Source: CALMUP01 sp035327305 (GTDB lineage Bacteria > Verrucomicrobiota > Kiritimatiellia > CAIVKH01). From it: a DNA stretch of 64,000 bases. The translations under genes were made by a program, and so were the position numbers. The notes below the pieces were generated by a model that did not search any database, had not been told where the DNA came from, and saw only the letters and a program-made list of their open reading frames with translations. Within the stretch, counting starts at the first letter, position 1. Every line of letters starts with the position of its first letter. Shown here one piece after another: positions 1 to 8,803 of the stretch. The DNA lies in contig DAOLDL010000005.1 of the NCBI GenBank assembly GCA_035327305.1, positions 4,516 through 68,515 on the forward strand, written 5' to 3'.

Positions 1-1127
1 CGTGTGGTGGCGCCGGGGATAAGTCGCTCCACGATTTCAGATGAGAAACCCCAGCGACCATAAAGTTCGATTACACCCTTCTCTGAATAAGGACGACTCA
101 AACGGCTCTCGTAATAGTGCGTACTTTGCATCAGGCAGTCCAGGCAGTAACCGGCAGTTACTTGAGATCCCGGGGTTATCGTTTTGTACGCGATGAACAT
201 GTTTCCGGAACTGACGCCGTTGGACGCCAATTCGAGGCGAGTGGCGGTCTTGAACGTATCGAGATAGTCGCGATCCGGGTACTCCCAAACATGATGGCGA
301 AAATTCAGGCGTTCCGCAACGCGGCGCGCGCATTGCACATCCAGATCTGTGTCATATCCATTTGTGTAGGCTGTTACTTCACGATTGGTCCGCGAACGAA
401 GTAGGCCTGCCAGCAAGCGTGAATCAAGTCCGCCGGACAGCAGTATTGCATCCGGTACAGCAGGATCGCGCCAGGCATCCATGATGTGAATCAATCGGTC
501 GGCAATGGCATCGGTCACGTCGCGATCGTTTTTTTCCGATTTGGTCAAAACATACGTTTGTGTTTCGCGAAATCCCGATTGCTTGTCCCAATTCAAGCGA
601 CTGCCTGCTTGAACGCGGCGCACGCCTTTCCAAACCGTTTGACCGGTTACCAGGTGCATGGACAATAAAAGGGACACCAACCCTTCCGTGTCCCATTGCG
701 GTGAGAAGTCCGGATGATGTCGGAACATCCATGGCGAGGAGGATATCATTGCCCAATCGCGCCCTTCCGCATAATAAAGCGGAAATGTGCCCATGAAATC
801 GGTATGAGCAATTAAGCCCGGGGATTGAGTATTGATCGAAAGTGACGCGCCAAATCCATTCAATGGTATGGCGGGATTTGTGCCAGGGGTAATCGAATTA
901 AGCGCGTCGTCCAGTAGCTTGCCTATGATAACATGGAATTGTCCTGGTGTTTCGGATTGTTTCCATGGTGTCGATGGTGCGTGACGGGCGAGCAAATGCC
1001 AGTTGCCGGCTGACCATTCATGGGTGAGAAGCTTATCCTGATTGGGCAGGGGGTCGATTATTATTCCGTCAATGCATCGATGCCGTCTTTCCGGATCGAC
1101 ATCGTATAACATCACCAGAAGAGCCAT
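1..1127 (-). CDS. asparagine synthetase-like protein (partial, runs off left edge)
   Basis: An open frame of 375 codons runs from an ATG at 1127 to the window edge, so the C-terminus is missing. Residues 226-240 carry the PP-loop signature AILLSGGLDSRLLAG typical of the ATP-pyrophosphatase half of AsnB-type enzymes, which activate a carboxylate as the acyl-adenylate. Residues 60-200 resemble the glutaminase half, with motifs such as DFMGTFPLYY. The second residue is Ala, not the Cys nucleophile of glutamine-hydrolysing members, so ammonia release from glutamine is unlikely; beta-lactam synthetase-type and many polysaccharide-cluster relatives share this. It starts 12 nt after uppP and is probably co-transcribed with it. 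The substrate is unknown. Confidence 0.8.
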   Translation of the reverse strand, partial: MALLVMLYDVDPERRHRCIDGIIIDPLPNQDKLLTHEWSAGNWHLLARHAPSTPWKQSETPGQFHVIIGKLLDDALNSITPGTNPAIPLNGFGASLSINTQSPGLIAHTDFMGTFPLYYAEGRDWAMISSSPWMFRHHPDFSPQWDTEGLVSLLLSMHLVTGQTVWKGVRRVQAGSRLNWDKQSGFRETQTYVLTKSEKNDRDVTDAIADRLIHIMDAWRDPAVPDAILLSGGLDSRLLAGLLRSRTNREVTAYTNGYDTDLDVQCARRVAERLNFRHHVWEYPDRDYLDTFKTATRLELASNGVSSGNMFIAYKTITPGSQVTAGYCLDCLMQSTHYYESRLSRPYSEKGVIELYGRWGFSSEIVERLIPGATT

Positions 1128-1139
1128 GATAAATCACCG

Positions 1140-1940
1140 TCAGGAAAATACCCAGAAAGTCAGTGCGGCGGCAACGGCCAGGCGATACCAGGCAAAGGGG
1201 ATGAATGTGTGGCGGGATACAAATTGAATAAAAAATTTAACCGCCAGCAAAGCGCTGAAAAACGCGGTAACAAATCCGACGGCAAAAAAAGGAATCGATC
1301 CCACGCTTAATTCATTCCAGTTCGAGTACAGGTCGTAAAAACCCGCGGCCAGCATGACCGGTACGGCGGCGAAAAAAGAGTATTCGGTCGCGGCGCGTCG
1401 GCGAAGTCCGAGCAACATGGCGCCGAGGATGGTGCAAGCGGATCGCGACATTCCCGGCCACATGGCCAGACATTGAAAAACTCCAATGCCCAGAGCGGTG
1501 ATCCAGGTTAATTGATCGAGATCGACCGGGTCGTCCTGCCGGTAGAATTTTTCGACAACAAGAATCCATACCGCGCCGAGTGCCAACCCGATGGCGACCG
1601 TTTGGGTGGAAAACAGATACTCCTTGATGGCGCCATGGGCGAACGCACCAATTACCAATGCGGGCAGGGTGGTTAGAAACAAAAGAAGCAGGCCGCGCCA
1701 ACCGGAAAATCCGGAAGATGTCGGGCGGAGCGACAAAAGGTTCAAAAAACGTGAGCGAAAATAGATCAGAACAGCCAGAATTGCGCCTAATTGAATAAAC
1801 ACTGTAAAGGTATCCGCCTCAACTCCGGAATAATCCAGCAAGTGGTTGGCGATGATCAGATGCCCGGTTGATGAAACGGGAAGGAACTCCGTGAGGCCTT
1901 CCACGACGCCAAGAATGAACGCTTTAAGTAAATCGGGCAT
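1140..1940 (-). CDS. uppP: undecaprenyl-diphosphatase (UppP/BacA)
   Basis: This 266-residue polytopic membrane protein dephosphorylates undecaprenyl diphosphate to regenerate the lipid carrier for peptidoglycan and polysaccharide assembly. The first family motif EGLTEFLPVSSTGH lies at residues 14-27 and the second, PGMSRS, lies in the middle of the protein; both hold the catalytic Glu, Ser, His and Arg of the BacA family. Length is normal for the family. The asparagine synthetase-like gene follows 12 nt downstream. No Shine-Dalgarno sequence is visible before the ATG, and the best promoter match would start the transcript at the start codon. Confidence 0.95.
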   Translation of the reverse strand: MPDLLKAFILGVVEGLTEFLPVSSTGHLIIANHLLDYSGVEADTFTVFIQLGAILAVLIYFRSRFLNLLSLRPTSSGFSGWRGLLLLFLTTLPALVIGAFAHGAIKEYLFSTQTVAIGLALGAVWILVVEKFYRQDDPVDLDQLTWITALGIGVFQCLAMWPGMSRSACTILGAMLLGLRRRAATEYSFFAAVPVMLAAGFYDLYSNWNELSVGSIPFFAVGFVTAFFSALLAVKFFIQFVSRHTFIPFAWYRLAVAAALTFWVFS

Positions 1941-1945
1941 AAAAG

Positions 1946-1975
1946 CAGATACCGAATAATAAATACACAGGTCAA
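1946..1975 (-). promoter_or_regulatory. candidate sigma70-type promoter for uppP
   Basis: On the minus strand TTGACC (1975-1970) is followed after 18 nt by TATCTG (1951-1946). The expected start site would fall at or next to the uppP ATG at 1940, which would give a leaderless transcript. This is motif matching only. Confidence 0.3.
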
Positions 1976-2040
1976 CGGTTATTTAATTAAGTCGCCGACG
2001 GAGGCAAGCACTTACCCTGTATCCGCTTGTATTCAAATCC

Positions 2041-2069
2041 TTGATTTAAGATGCGATTTCGGGTACATA
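2041..2069 (+). promoter_or_regulatory. candidate promoter for the NYN-domain gene
   Basis: TTGATT (2041-2046), a 17-nt spacer and TACATA (2064-2069) form a sigma70-like pair in the 278-nt divergent gap between uppP and the NYN gene. It would give a leader of about 140 nt. No other feature is recognised in this gap. Confidence 0.35.
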
Positions 2070-2218
2070 TAGGGATTAATGAGCAACCGGTTTTAGCTTC
2101 CCGCTCGAAGCTTGTGATTCCTGCGATTCAATCCCCCGCATGTTTTCCAAGGAAAACCAGGGATGTGGATGCAGTTGTAACTGGTTGATGGTGAGTAAGT
2201 AAAAAGAAAGAGGAAGTT

Positions 2219-2872
2219 ATGAGTCTGTTAGGGAAAATTGCCGCCCTGTTTGGTGGCGGTGAAGTCACGCGAAGGGTTTGCGTGGTTGATGGTGATCGTA
2301 TGGTCGGTGGCGACCGCGTTGGTCCGGGTGAGCGTTTTCAAGCGTTGAGCAAATTAGCTCGCTTTGCCACCCGTGAAGGTATGGACATGAAGGTGGTGTT
2401 TGGTGGTCGTCCCCTGCGTGAAGCAGAAGACGGTTCAACCTATAATGGCGTGCAGGTATTTTATGCCGAAAACGCCACAGATGTCCAAAAGCGCATTGGT
2501 AAAACATTGGCTTCGGTTGGTCGCTCTCATGTGGTGCTGGTCACTTCTGACCAGGTTTTGGAGCAGGAAATGAATGCCAAGGGATTTGCCAGCATGCGGG
2601 TCAGCACGCTTCGCAAGTCAATGGAGTTGGCGGGTGGAGAAGGTGGTGACCGGGGTGATCGTGGTGGAAATCGTGACCGCGATCGTGATCGCGACCATAA
2701 TCGCCGCAACCGCAATCGGAATCGCGGTCCCCGTCGTCCGCAAAATGAAAACAACCAGGGTGGAACTACTCCGGCGGAAAGCCAGGCCAAGCCGGCTGAA
2801 TCCGCTCCGCCATCCAATGGCGGCGCCGGTGGAAAAGACTCCGTAAAGAGTTTGATCGATCTCGTCGAATAA
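2219..2872 (+). CDS. YacP-like NYN-domain protein with Arg/Asp/Gly-rich tail
   Basis: The 217-residue product has an N-terminal domain (about 18-138) that reads like the YacP/Rae1 branch of NYN (PIN-like) ribonucleases. The opening strand is CVVDGDRMVG with Asp24; the acidic NATD has Asp88; the strand LVTSD has Asp111; and LRKS follows. The usual Asn after the first Asp and the Asp of the second strand (VVFGG here) are changed, so the metal site is incomplete or altered. Residues 139-180 are low complexity, with RGG-like and alternating Arg/Asp and Arg/Asn runs, then a Pro/Ala/Gly linker. Such tails bind RNA in other proteins. AGAGGAAG just upstream supports the ATG. A strong terminator follows, so it is probably monocistronic. 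An RNA-related role is inferred. Confidence 0.65.
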   Translation: MSLLGKIAALFGGGEVTRRVCVVDGDRMVGGDRVGPGERFQALSKLARFATREGMDMKVVFGGRPLREAEDGSTYNGVQVFYAENATDVQKRIGKTLASVGRSHVVLVTSDQVLEQEMNAKGFASMRVSTLRKSMELAGGEGGDRGDRGGNRDRDRDRDHNRRNRNRNRGPRRPQNENNQGGTTPAESQAKPAESAPPSNGGAGGKDSVKSLIDLVE

Positions 2873-2903
2873 TCGGAAGCGATGATCATCTTGATTCGCG
2901 AAG

Positions 2904-2940
2904 TGGGCGATTCCGTTTAAATCGGTTTCGCCCATTTTTT
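2904..2940 (+). terminator. rho-independent terminator after the NYN gene
   Basis: TGGGCGA (2904-2910) pairs perfectly with TCGCCCA (2928-2934), with an inner CCG/CGG pair, and is followed at once by six T residues (2935-2940). This is the only classic stem plus T-run terminator I found in the window. Confidence 0.85.
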
Positions 2941-3023
2941 ATTAACGCAATTTTAATGTTATTTTGCATCCATCACGGATCAATATTGGCTAGTATCGCC
3001 ACTTTAGTATCGGTGAATAATGT

Positions 3024-4046
3024 ATGAAGCAACAAACGGCAGTTTTGATTGAGGGTGATGGCATTGGCCCGGAAGTGTCGAATGCCGTGGTGAAGGTATT
3101 GGATGCGGCTGGCGCCGCGATTTCATGGAAACGCCATCACGCCGGCCTCGCCGCATTGGAAAAGGGGCCTGATGTAATGCCGGAGGATACCATCTCCGCC
3201 ATTCTGGAGCATGGTGTCGCGCTGAAAGGGCCATGTACCACTCCGGTTGGAAAAGGTTTTTCCTCGGTTAATGTTCAGTTGCGCAAAAAGCTCAATCTCT
3301 ATGCCGCAGTGCGACCGGTGCGATCCATGCCCGGTGTCAAAACACGGTTTGAAAATGTTGATTTGGTGATCATCCGCGAAAACACCGAAGGTTTGTACAG
3401 TGGTATCGAAAACGAGGTCACTCCCGGTGTGGTGACCAGTCTCAAGGTGGCGACCACGGCGGCCTGCGAACGCATCGCCCGCTGGGCGTTTGCTTATGCG
3501 GTGGAACGCAACCGTCGGGAAGTAACGGTCATGCACAAAGCCAACATCATGAAGTTGACCGATGGATTGTTCATCCGCAAATCCAAGGCCATACACGATG
3601 CAGAATTCCCGAATGTCGGTTATCGCGAAATGATCATTGATGCCGGTTGCATGCGGTTGGTTCAGGATCCTTCACAATTTGACATGTTGCTATTGGAAAA
3701 TCTTTATGGCGATGTGGTCAGCGATTTGTGCGCGGGTCTCGTGGGCGGATTGGGCGTTGTACCAGGGGCGAACATAGGTGATGAGCAGGCGGTATTTGAG
3801 GCGGTGCATGGTTCGGCGCCTGATATCGCCGGTAAAAATCTCGCCAATCCGCTGGCGTTGCTGATGTCGGCCGTCATGATGTTGAATTTCCTTGCCGACA
3901 AACGCGGCAATTCCGGGGCGCGTGATGTGGCGGTTCGTATCAAAACGGCTTATGACAAGGCGCTTGAGGAAGGCGACAAGACTCGGGATCTGGGCGGGAA
4001 CCTCGGTACGCAGGAATTCGCCGAATCGATTATCCGCCGGTTGTGA
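3024..4046 (+). CDS. NAD-dependent isocitrate dehydrogenase family protein
   Basis: This 340-residue member of the isocitrate/isopropylmalate dehydrogenase family oxidatively decarboxylates a 2-hydroxy acid using NAD. Visible features are the N-terminal EGDGIGPEV (10-18), the substrate loop GFSSVNVQLRK (78-88), IIREN (116-120), the catalytic Lys in HKAN (171-174), the metal Asp residues around 230-234, and the nucleotide loop HGSAPDIAGKN (262-272). The Ser-Val-Asn-x-x-Leu-Arg loop points to isocitrate rather than isopropylmalate, and the short length fits the mitochondrial-like NAD class. Homoisocitrate or another beta-decarboxylating substrate cannot be excluded. It stands alone and abuts the convergent GT2 gene with no spacer. 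Confidence 0.85.
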   Translation: MKQQTAVLIEGDGIGPEVSNAVVKVLDAAGAAISWKRHHAGLAALEKGPDVMPEDTISAILEHGVALKGPCTTPVGKGFSSVNVQLRKKLNLYAAVRPVRSMPGVKTRFENVDLVIIRENTEGLYSGIENEVTPGVVTSLKVATTAACERIARWAFAYAVERNRREVTVMHKANIMKLTDGLFIRKSKAIHDAEFPNVGYREMIIDAGCMRLVQDPSQFDMLLLENLYGDVVSDLCAGLVGGLGVVPGANIGDEQAVFEAVHGSAPDIAGKNLANPLALLMSAVMMLNFLADKRGNSGARDVAVRIKTAYDKALEEGDKTRDLGGNLGTQEFAESIIRRL

Positions 4047-5054
4047 TTATTTTTTTCTGGCCAGTTTCCAGCTCGCCTTTCGGGGAGAGAAACCCAAGAG
4101 GTCGATGCATCGCGCCAAACCATAAGCACCGTAGAGTACCATCAGCGGCGGGATAAGTGAGAAATCCATGGCGCGTTTTGCTGTAACCACAGCCAGCGCA
4201 AAAAGCAGGGCGGGGAGTGGAAACAGTCCCAGCCAAAGCGCCGGCAAAAAGATTCCGGCTGGAATTGAGATGAAGACCAGGATCAATCCGGCGAGAAACA
4301 AACCTGTGAATAGCGGCGCATTGCCGCCTGATTTCATGCCGCTTTTCTCAACAATGGTTTTGTAGGCAAGTCGGTTGGCATGCCAGACTTGCTGACGAAA
4401 AAATCTCTTCAAGGTGTCCGGTTCGCCCAGATGCACGGATTTCAATGCGGGAAGTCCCCACGCGGGAATGTCTGCCATGGTGGCGCGAAATACAAAGTCC
4501 GTGTCCTCCCCGGTGGAAAGCGCTTCGTCAAACCCGCCGATCGTTTCAGTCACACTGCGATGTAAAATCATGTTTCGGGTTGTGATCAGTCGAAATCCAC
4601 CCTTTTTTACCACGCTTTCTCCGGCATCGTTTTCCATGGCCGGATTTTTATTCATCCAATGTGCATGCCATGCGCGTTGGACCCATGTTCCGGGAGAGGG
4701 GGGAGATGCCGGCCAGCCAAGCACCAGCCGGGGGTGCTTGTTCAGCAAACGAAATGCATGAACCAGCCAGTCGGGATCGAGAATGCAATCGCCATCCACA
4801 AATGCAATAACCTCTCCGCTGGATTCCTTGATCCCGGCGTTGCGGCAAACCGGAATGTTGGCGCCGGGAAGTTCAACAACTTTGGAGAAACCGCAATTTC
4901 GCGCCGCCTCCACCGAGCCGTCCCGGCTTCCTCCATCCACCGCAATGGTTTCCATCGTTACACCTTCCGGCAGGACAAGGCGGTCGAACGCCGCTTTGAC
5001 CAGCGGTAGCGATTTTTCTTCATTGAATACAACGACAATAAAAGAGACGAGCAT
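4047..5054 (-). CDS. glycosyltransferase family 2, membrane-anchored
   Basis: The product is a GT-A fold glycosyltransferase. From the ATG at 5054 it starts MLVSFIVVVFNEEKSL, has the nucleotide-binding AVDGGSRDGS and the DxD-type FVDGDCILDPDW, then two or three hydrophobic segments near the C-terminus (roughly residues 250-310) that would anchor it to the inner membrane. An in-frame ATG 51 nt upstream is possible, but the GT2 fold begins naturally at 5054. The stop codon touches that of the convergent dehydrogenase. Together with the divergent GT4 gene it suggests cell-surface or exopolysaccharide glycosylation; donor and acceptor are unknown. Confidence 0.85.
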   Translation of the reverse strand: MLVSFIVVVFNEEKSLPLVKAAFDRLVLPEGVTMETIAVDGGSRDGSVEAARNCGFSKVVELPGANIPVCRNAGIKESSGEVIAFVDGDCILDPDWLVHAFRLLNKHPRLVLGWPASPPSPGTWVQRAWHAHWMNKNPAMENDAGESVVKKGGFRLITTRNMILHRSVTETIGGFDEALSTGEDTDFVFRATMADIPAWGLPALKSVHLGEPDTLKRFFRQQVWHANRLAYKTIVEKSGMKSGGNAPLFTGLFLAGLILVFISIPAGIFLPALWLGLFPLPALLFALAVVTAKRAMDFSLIPPLMVLYGAYGLARCIDLLGFSPRKASWKLARKK

Positions 5055-5168
5055 GTATTCTTTTATCAAAACATAGGGCGGATAACGAAGTGCTTTTTTC
5101 GGCATGCCCCGCGCCCGACCTCATTTATCTTCATTTCCATTCAAGCCTTCTGCTAGAGTGCCCGGTGA

Positions 5169-6278
5169 ATGAACGTTGTGTTTTTCATGCAGGATACCGG
5201 TGCGATTTTCGGCGCAGAGAAGGCGACGATCGACCTCGCGTGCGGTTTGAGGGATGCCGGTGAACATGTCCGCTTTTTCTTGATGGAAGAATCCCGCATG
5301 GCGGGAGCCGGCAGTTCGTTTCTTGAGGAAATTGAACGGCAAAAACTTCCCGTGACACGATTTGCAGTGTCGGGACGGATTTCGCGGTCGCTGTCCGTGC
5401 GCCTTAAGCAGGCTTTTAAAGAAGTTCAGGGTGATGTCCTCCATGTTGTGGGGTATAAAGCCAACCTTCACGCCTGGTTGTCGGGAATTCATCCCGTGGT
5501 TGCAACGGTTCATGGTTGGTTGTTCCGCAACGATATCAAGGAGCGATTTTACGATGCAATAGACCGGTGGTGCCTGCGGCGATGCGATCATGTGGTCTGC
5601 CTTTCCTCCTACTATGAATCTTTGCTTTTGAAGTCCGGGGTTGACCGGGGCCGCCTGTCGCGAATTCCGTCTGGTTTACGGGACATACCGCCGGAAGGCA
5701 TCCCCGATCGGGGGGCGGGGGAAGCGCCGGGTGAATTTATTTTTGGTATGTTGGGTCGATTCAGTGAAGAAAAAAATCACCCCATGTTTCTTACTGCGGC
5801 GCGTGAAGTGGCAGGGAAAAAGCCTGTAGCGAAGTTTCGAATCGCCGGCCGGGGGCCGTTGGAGGCAGATGTGAAAAAGTATGCCGAAGAAATGGGTTTG
5901 TCCGGTGTGGTTGAGTTTTGCGGATACCAGGAAGTGTCTTCCTTCATGTCATCCATTGATGCATTTATTATTTGCTCGAAAATCGAAAATCTTCCTTACA
6001 GCATCATGGAAGCCATGGCGTGGTCGAAACCGGTGATTGCCACAAAAGCGGGTGGCATGCCGGATCTGGTGGACGATGGCATTACCGGCGTGCTGGTTTC
6101 GCCGGATCATGCGCGATATCTGGCCGGCGCTATGTTGGGGATGATAAATGATCGGGAAAAAGCGATAGCCATGGGCAAGGCCGGGCGCAAGAAATTGCTT
6201 TCCGAATTCACGTTGGAGCGAAGTGTCCGGGAACATCAGAATATGTATCGAAAAACATCAGCCGGGGAGGGCGAATAA
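5169..6278 (+). CDS. glycosyltransferase family 4 (GT-B fold)
   Basis: The 369-residue protein starts MNVVFFMQDTGAIFGAEKA, typical of GT4 enzymes with an N-terminal glycine-rich acceptor domain. The C-terminal domain shows FGMLGRFSEEKNH, FRIAGRGPL and the EX7E motif in KIENLPYSIMEAMA followed by PVIATKAGGMPDLV. It would transfer a sugar from a nucleotide donor at the cytoplasmic face. The ATG follows a GT-rich leader without a clear ribosome site. The next gene (GT39-like) starts 1 nt after its stop, so the two are translationally linked and probably work on the same glycan. Confidence 0.88.
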   Translation: MNVVFFMQDTGAIFGAEKATIDLACGLRDAGEHVRFFLMEESRMAGAGSSFLEEIERQKLPVTRFAVSGRISRSLSVRLKQAFKEVQGDVLHVVGYKANLHAWLSGIHPVVATVHGWLFRNDIKERFYDAIDRWCLRRCDHVVCLSSYYESLLLKSGVDRGRLSRIPSGLRDIPPEGIPDRGAGEAPGEFIFGMLGRFSEEKNHPMFLTAAREVAGKKPVAKFRIAGRGPLEADVKKYAEEMGLSGVVEFCGYQEVSSFMSSIDAFIICSKIENLPYSIMEAMAWSKPVIATKAGGMPDLVDDGITGVLVSPDHARYLAGAMLGMINDREKAIAMGKAGRKKLLSEFTLERSVREHQNMYRKTSAGEGE

Positions 6279-6279
6279 C

Positions 6280-7713
6280 ATGATTGCCGTTGCGATTGCC
6301 GGTATCGCCGGAGTTGTAATACGGGCGTTCCCGCTTCTCGTGGTCGCCTGTTTGTTGTATTTCCCAGCGTACAAGGGGATTTTACTCGGCTATATACCCG
6401 TTTCTTTGGGCTTGCACGCTACGATAATCCTGGTCCGGAAAAAAGATGCGTTGTTGCATTTCATCGGCACCAGAAGTTTTCCGGTATTGGCTTTGTGGTT
6501 GTACGGAATACCGGCTCTCATCCAACTGCTTCTTGTTGTGATATTCAATTCCGCCCCGATGTTTGACGGGCTATTTGTTTACCAGCATGCGGTTAAGCTG
6601 GTGGAAACCGGCGAGATGGATCCGTTGACGTATTATCCACCGGCGCAAACGTGGTGGTATGCCCTCTGGTTTTCCGTATTTAATTCTTCCGTATTAATCG
6701 CCCAGCTTTCTCAAATTCCCTTAAGTTTGCTGGTAACCTGGTCCACATGGCGCCTGGCCCGGACGTGCATGCCCTACAATGCGGCAACTGCCGTGGCGCT
6801 GTTGGTGGCCTGGTATCCGTCCTTTATCGGGTATGTGTTGACCACGCCTTATTATCATTATCTGTACACGTTGTTGACGGTTCTGATGGTTTGGGGTTTG
6901 TTGACGTTTCGACACCATTTGTCTCAATATCATGTGTTTCTGGCCGGCGTGGCGGCGGGTTTGGGCGCCCTTACCAAGGCGGTTCAACTGATTGCGCCTC
7001 TGCAGGTCATTACATGGGTTTTTGTTCTGGCTTGTGCAACATCGTTCCGCGATGTGATTAAAACCTGGCGCGCCGGCATTATGGTTTTTGTGGCGGGCAT
7101 GTTGTTGATGCTGTCGCCCTGGATGTTGAGAAATTGGTTTGTATTTCAAGACATTGTCCCGGTTTGCACATCTGGCGGCCTGGTTTTGTACAGTGCAAAC
7201 AATCCTGAATCAAACGGCCTGTATAGCGCACTGCCGGACCAGGTGATCATCAATACGCCCCGCGAAATGCTGGAACATTCGCGATGGTGTTCTGAACAGG
7301 CGAAAGCATTCATGGTGGAACACAGGGATGTGTTCCTGCGGTTGGTCGGCATAAAATTTATTCATACCTGGGGAGGCGAGGCAACTTTTACGGATTTGAT
7401 GAACTGGCACGGTGAATCGCGCTGGTGGATCAAGCAGGGTTTCAGTTTCGTGTTTATGTTTGGCTGGTCGCTTCTGGTTTTTGCATGGGTATACACGGCG
7501 TGGCGGGCGGTGCGCGGTCGGTTCCGGCTTTCCTCGTATGAAATACTGGCCGGTGTGATTATTATTTCAAATGCCGTGGTGTATGTGGTGTTTGAAGGCG
7601 GTGATCGCCATCATTTGCCGCTGGTGCCGTTGATCGCTGTTTTAGCTTTCAGCCAGCTTATTCGACCGAACGAAGTTGACGGAACTTCAAACCGCGAAGT
7701 TGAAGCACGATAA
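6280..7713 (+). CDS. GT39-like polytopic membrane glycosyltransferase
   Basis: The 477-residue protein is mostly hydrophobic, with about ten or more predicted membrane helices. It resembles ArnT/PMT-type enzymes that use polyprenyl-phosphate sugars in the periplasm. The segment SAPMFDGLFVYQHA (first extracytoplasmic loop) fits the Asp-containing catalytic loop of the GT39/GT-C class, and TYYPPAQTWWY is typical of this group. The ATG at 6280 is preceded by GGGGAGG and is preferred over an upstream in-frame start inside the GT4 gene. Its 3-prime end overlaps the convergent flippase-like gene by 56 nt. The substrate is unknown. Confidence 0.75.
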   Translation: MIAVAIAGIAGVVIRAFPLLVVACLLYFPAYKGILLGYIPVSLGLHATIILVRKKDALLHFIGTRSFPVLALWLYGIPALIQLLLVVIFNSAPMFDGLFVYQHAVKLVETGEMDPLTYYPPAQTWWYALWFSVFNSSVLIAQLSQIPLSLLVTWSTWRLARTCMPYNAATAVALLVAWYPSFIGYVLTTPYYHYLYTLLTVLMVWGLLTFRHHLSQYHVFLAGVAAGLGALTKAVQLIAPLQVITWVFVLACATSFRDVIKTWRAGIMVFVAGMLLMLSPWMLRNWFVFQDIVPVCTSGGLVLYSANNPESNGLYSALPDQVIINTPREMLEHSRWCSEQAKAFMVEHRDVFLRLVGIKFIHTWGGEATFTDLMNWHGESRWWIKQGFSFVFMFGWSLLVFAWVYTAWRAVRGRFRLSSYEILAGVIIISNAVVYVVFEGGDRHHLPLVPLIAVLAFSQLIRPNEVDGTSNREVEAR

Positions 7714-8686
7714 TTCCGGCGCCGATATTAAACACCATTTGCAACAGGTGGCCGATGACCGAGTAGGCCACCGCAAATTCCTTGCTGTAGCCGTAGACCG
7801 TGCTTAACGCGAGGATGCAACCGACTTGGAATGTGCCGACAAATCCGGGGGCGCTTGGCGCGGCGACTGCGAGGGCAATCATGACATTCAGCATCATGCC
7901 GACCCAAAAGCTCGGATAAATGCCAAATGCCCACATCAACCCCTGATACCAGGCGGCTACAAAAAGCCACATGGCATACGACCACAGCATCACACCCAAA
8001 AGCTGCCACCCGGATTTGATCACCCGTAACCCGGAGAAGTACTCGTTGATCATGCCGTTTAATTTTTGGGAAAAAGCCGGGGCGAAGCGTCCGATCAGGT
8101 TGTCGCTGAACCAATGGAATATGGCCTCCATTTTACCAGGAAGCGCATACGAGGCCACGATGATCATGATCAGGACACCGGTGAGAATTCCCAAAGCTTT
8201 TGCGCCGGCCAAGATAACCACAGGGACTTCCGTCAGTTGAGTCAGGCAAAGCAGGAGCAAGCTCAACAGGCACAATGAATCAGCCAGGCGCTCAATCATA
8301 ATACTGGCCAGACTCGCGGAAAATGTGACGGGTTGCCAGCGGCTCAATATCCAGGGTCGAATGATTTCGCCGGCTCGCAGGGGCAGGACAAAGCTGGCAA
8401 AAAAACCGATGATGGTGGCGTCCATGAGGCGAGCCGTGGACAGGTTTTCGCGATTTGGCAATATCAGCCGCCAGCGCATGGCCCTCATCCAGATGATGGG
8501 GAGCAGTACCAGCAGTAAAATGGGAATTGCGGCGGGTTTTACATCCTTGATGTGCAGGCCGACTTCGTGCCAGTCAAGTTTGGCAAACAGGTAAACGACA
8601 ATGGCAAGGCTGATCAGGATGCTGATGGCAATGCCGATTTGATGACCGATTTTTGATCCGGTTTTTGTCATGAATGCTGACATCAT
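7658..8686 (-). CDS. flippase-like lysylphosphatidylglycerol synthase-type membrane protein
   Basis: The 342-residue protein has about eight hydrophobic segments and the motif FFASFVLPLRAGEIIRPW, characteristic of the UPF0104/LPG synthetase transmembrane family, and later PSAPGFVGTFQVGC. Members are thought to flip lipids or lipid-linked intermediates and often sit beside glycosyltransferases, as here. No soluble synthetase domain is present, so it is not a full MprF. The 3-prime end overlaps the GT39-like gene on the other strand. Two nearby ATGs (8686 and 8671) are possible starts. Confidence 0.8.
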   Translation of the reverse strand: MMSAFMTKTGSKIGHQIGIAISILISLAIVVYLFAKLDWHEVGLHIKDVKPAAIPILLLVLLPIIWMRAMRWRLILPNRENLSTARLMDATIIGFFASFVLPLRAGEIIRPWILSRWQPVTFSASLASIMIERLADSLCLLSLLLLCLTQLTEVPVVILAGAKALGILTGVLIMIIVASYALPGKMEAIFHWFSDNLIGRFAPAFSQKLNGMINEYFSGLRVIKSGWQLLGVMLWSYAMWLFVAAWYQGLMWAFGIYPSFWVGMMLNVMIALAVAAPSAPGFVGTFQVGCILALSTVYGYSKEFAVAYSVIGHLLQMVFNIGAGIIVLQLRGLKFRQLRSVE

Positions 8687-8803
8687 TGCCTTTTTTGGCC
8701 TTCCGTCAAGCCTGTGGGATGGAAATAGCGTATTGAAGTCGGGTGTGCCGGTGTCATCTTTTTTACTCGCCCTTATACGGGCAGTTCATTACTGTTTACG
8801 CCC

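Noticed and set aside
8769..8782. GCCC-TTATAC-GGGC hairpin before the SxtJ gene
   Set aside because: The stem is only 4 bp and overlaps possible promoter sequence. It is too small to call.
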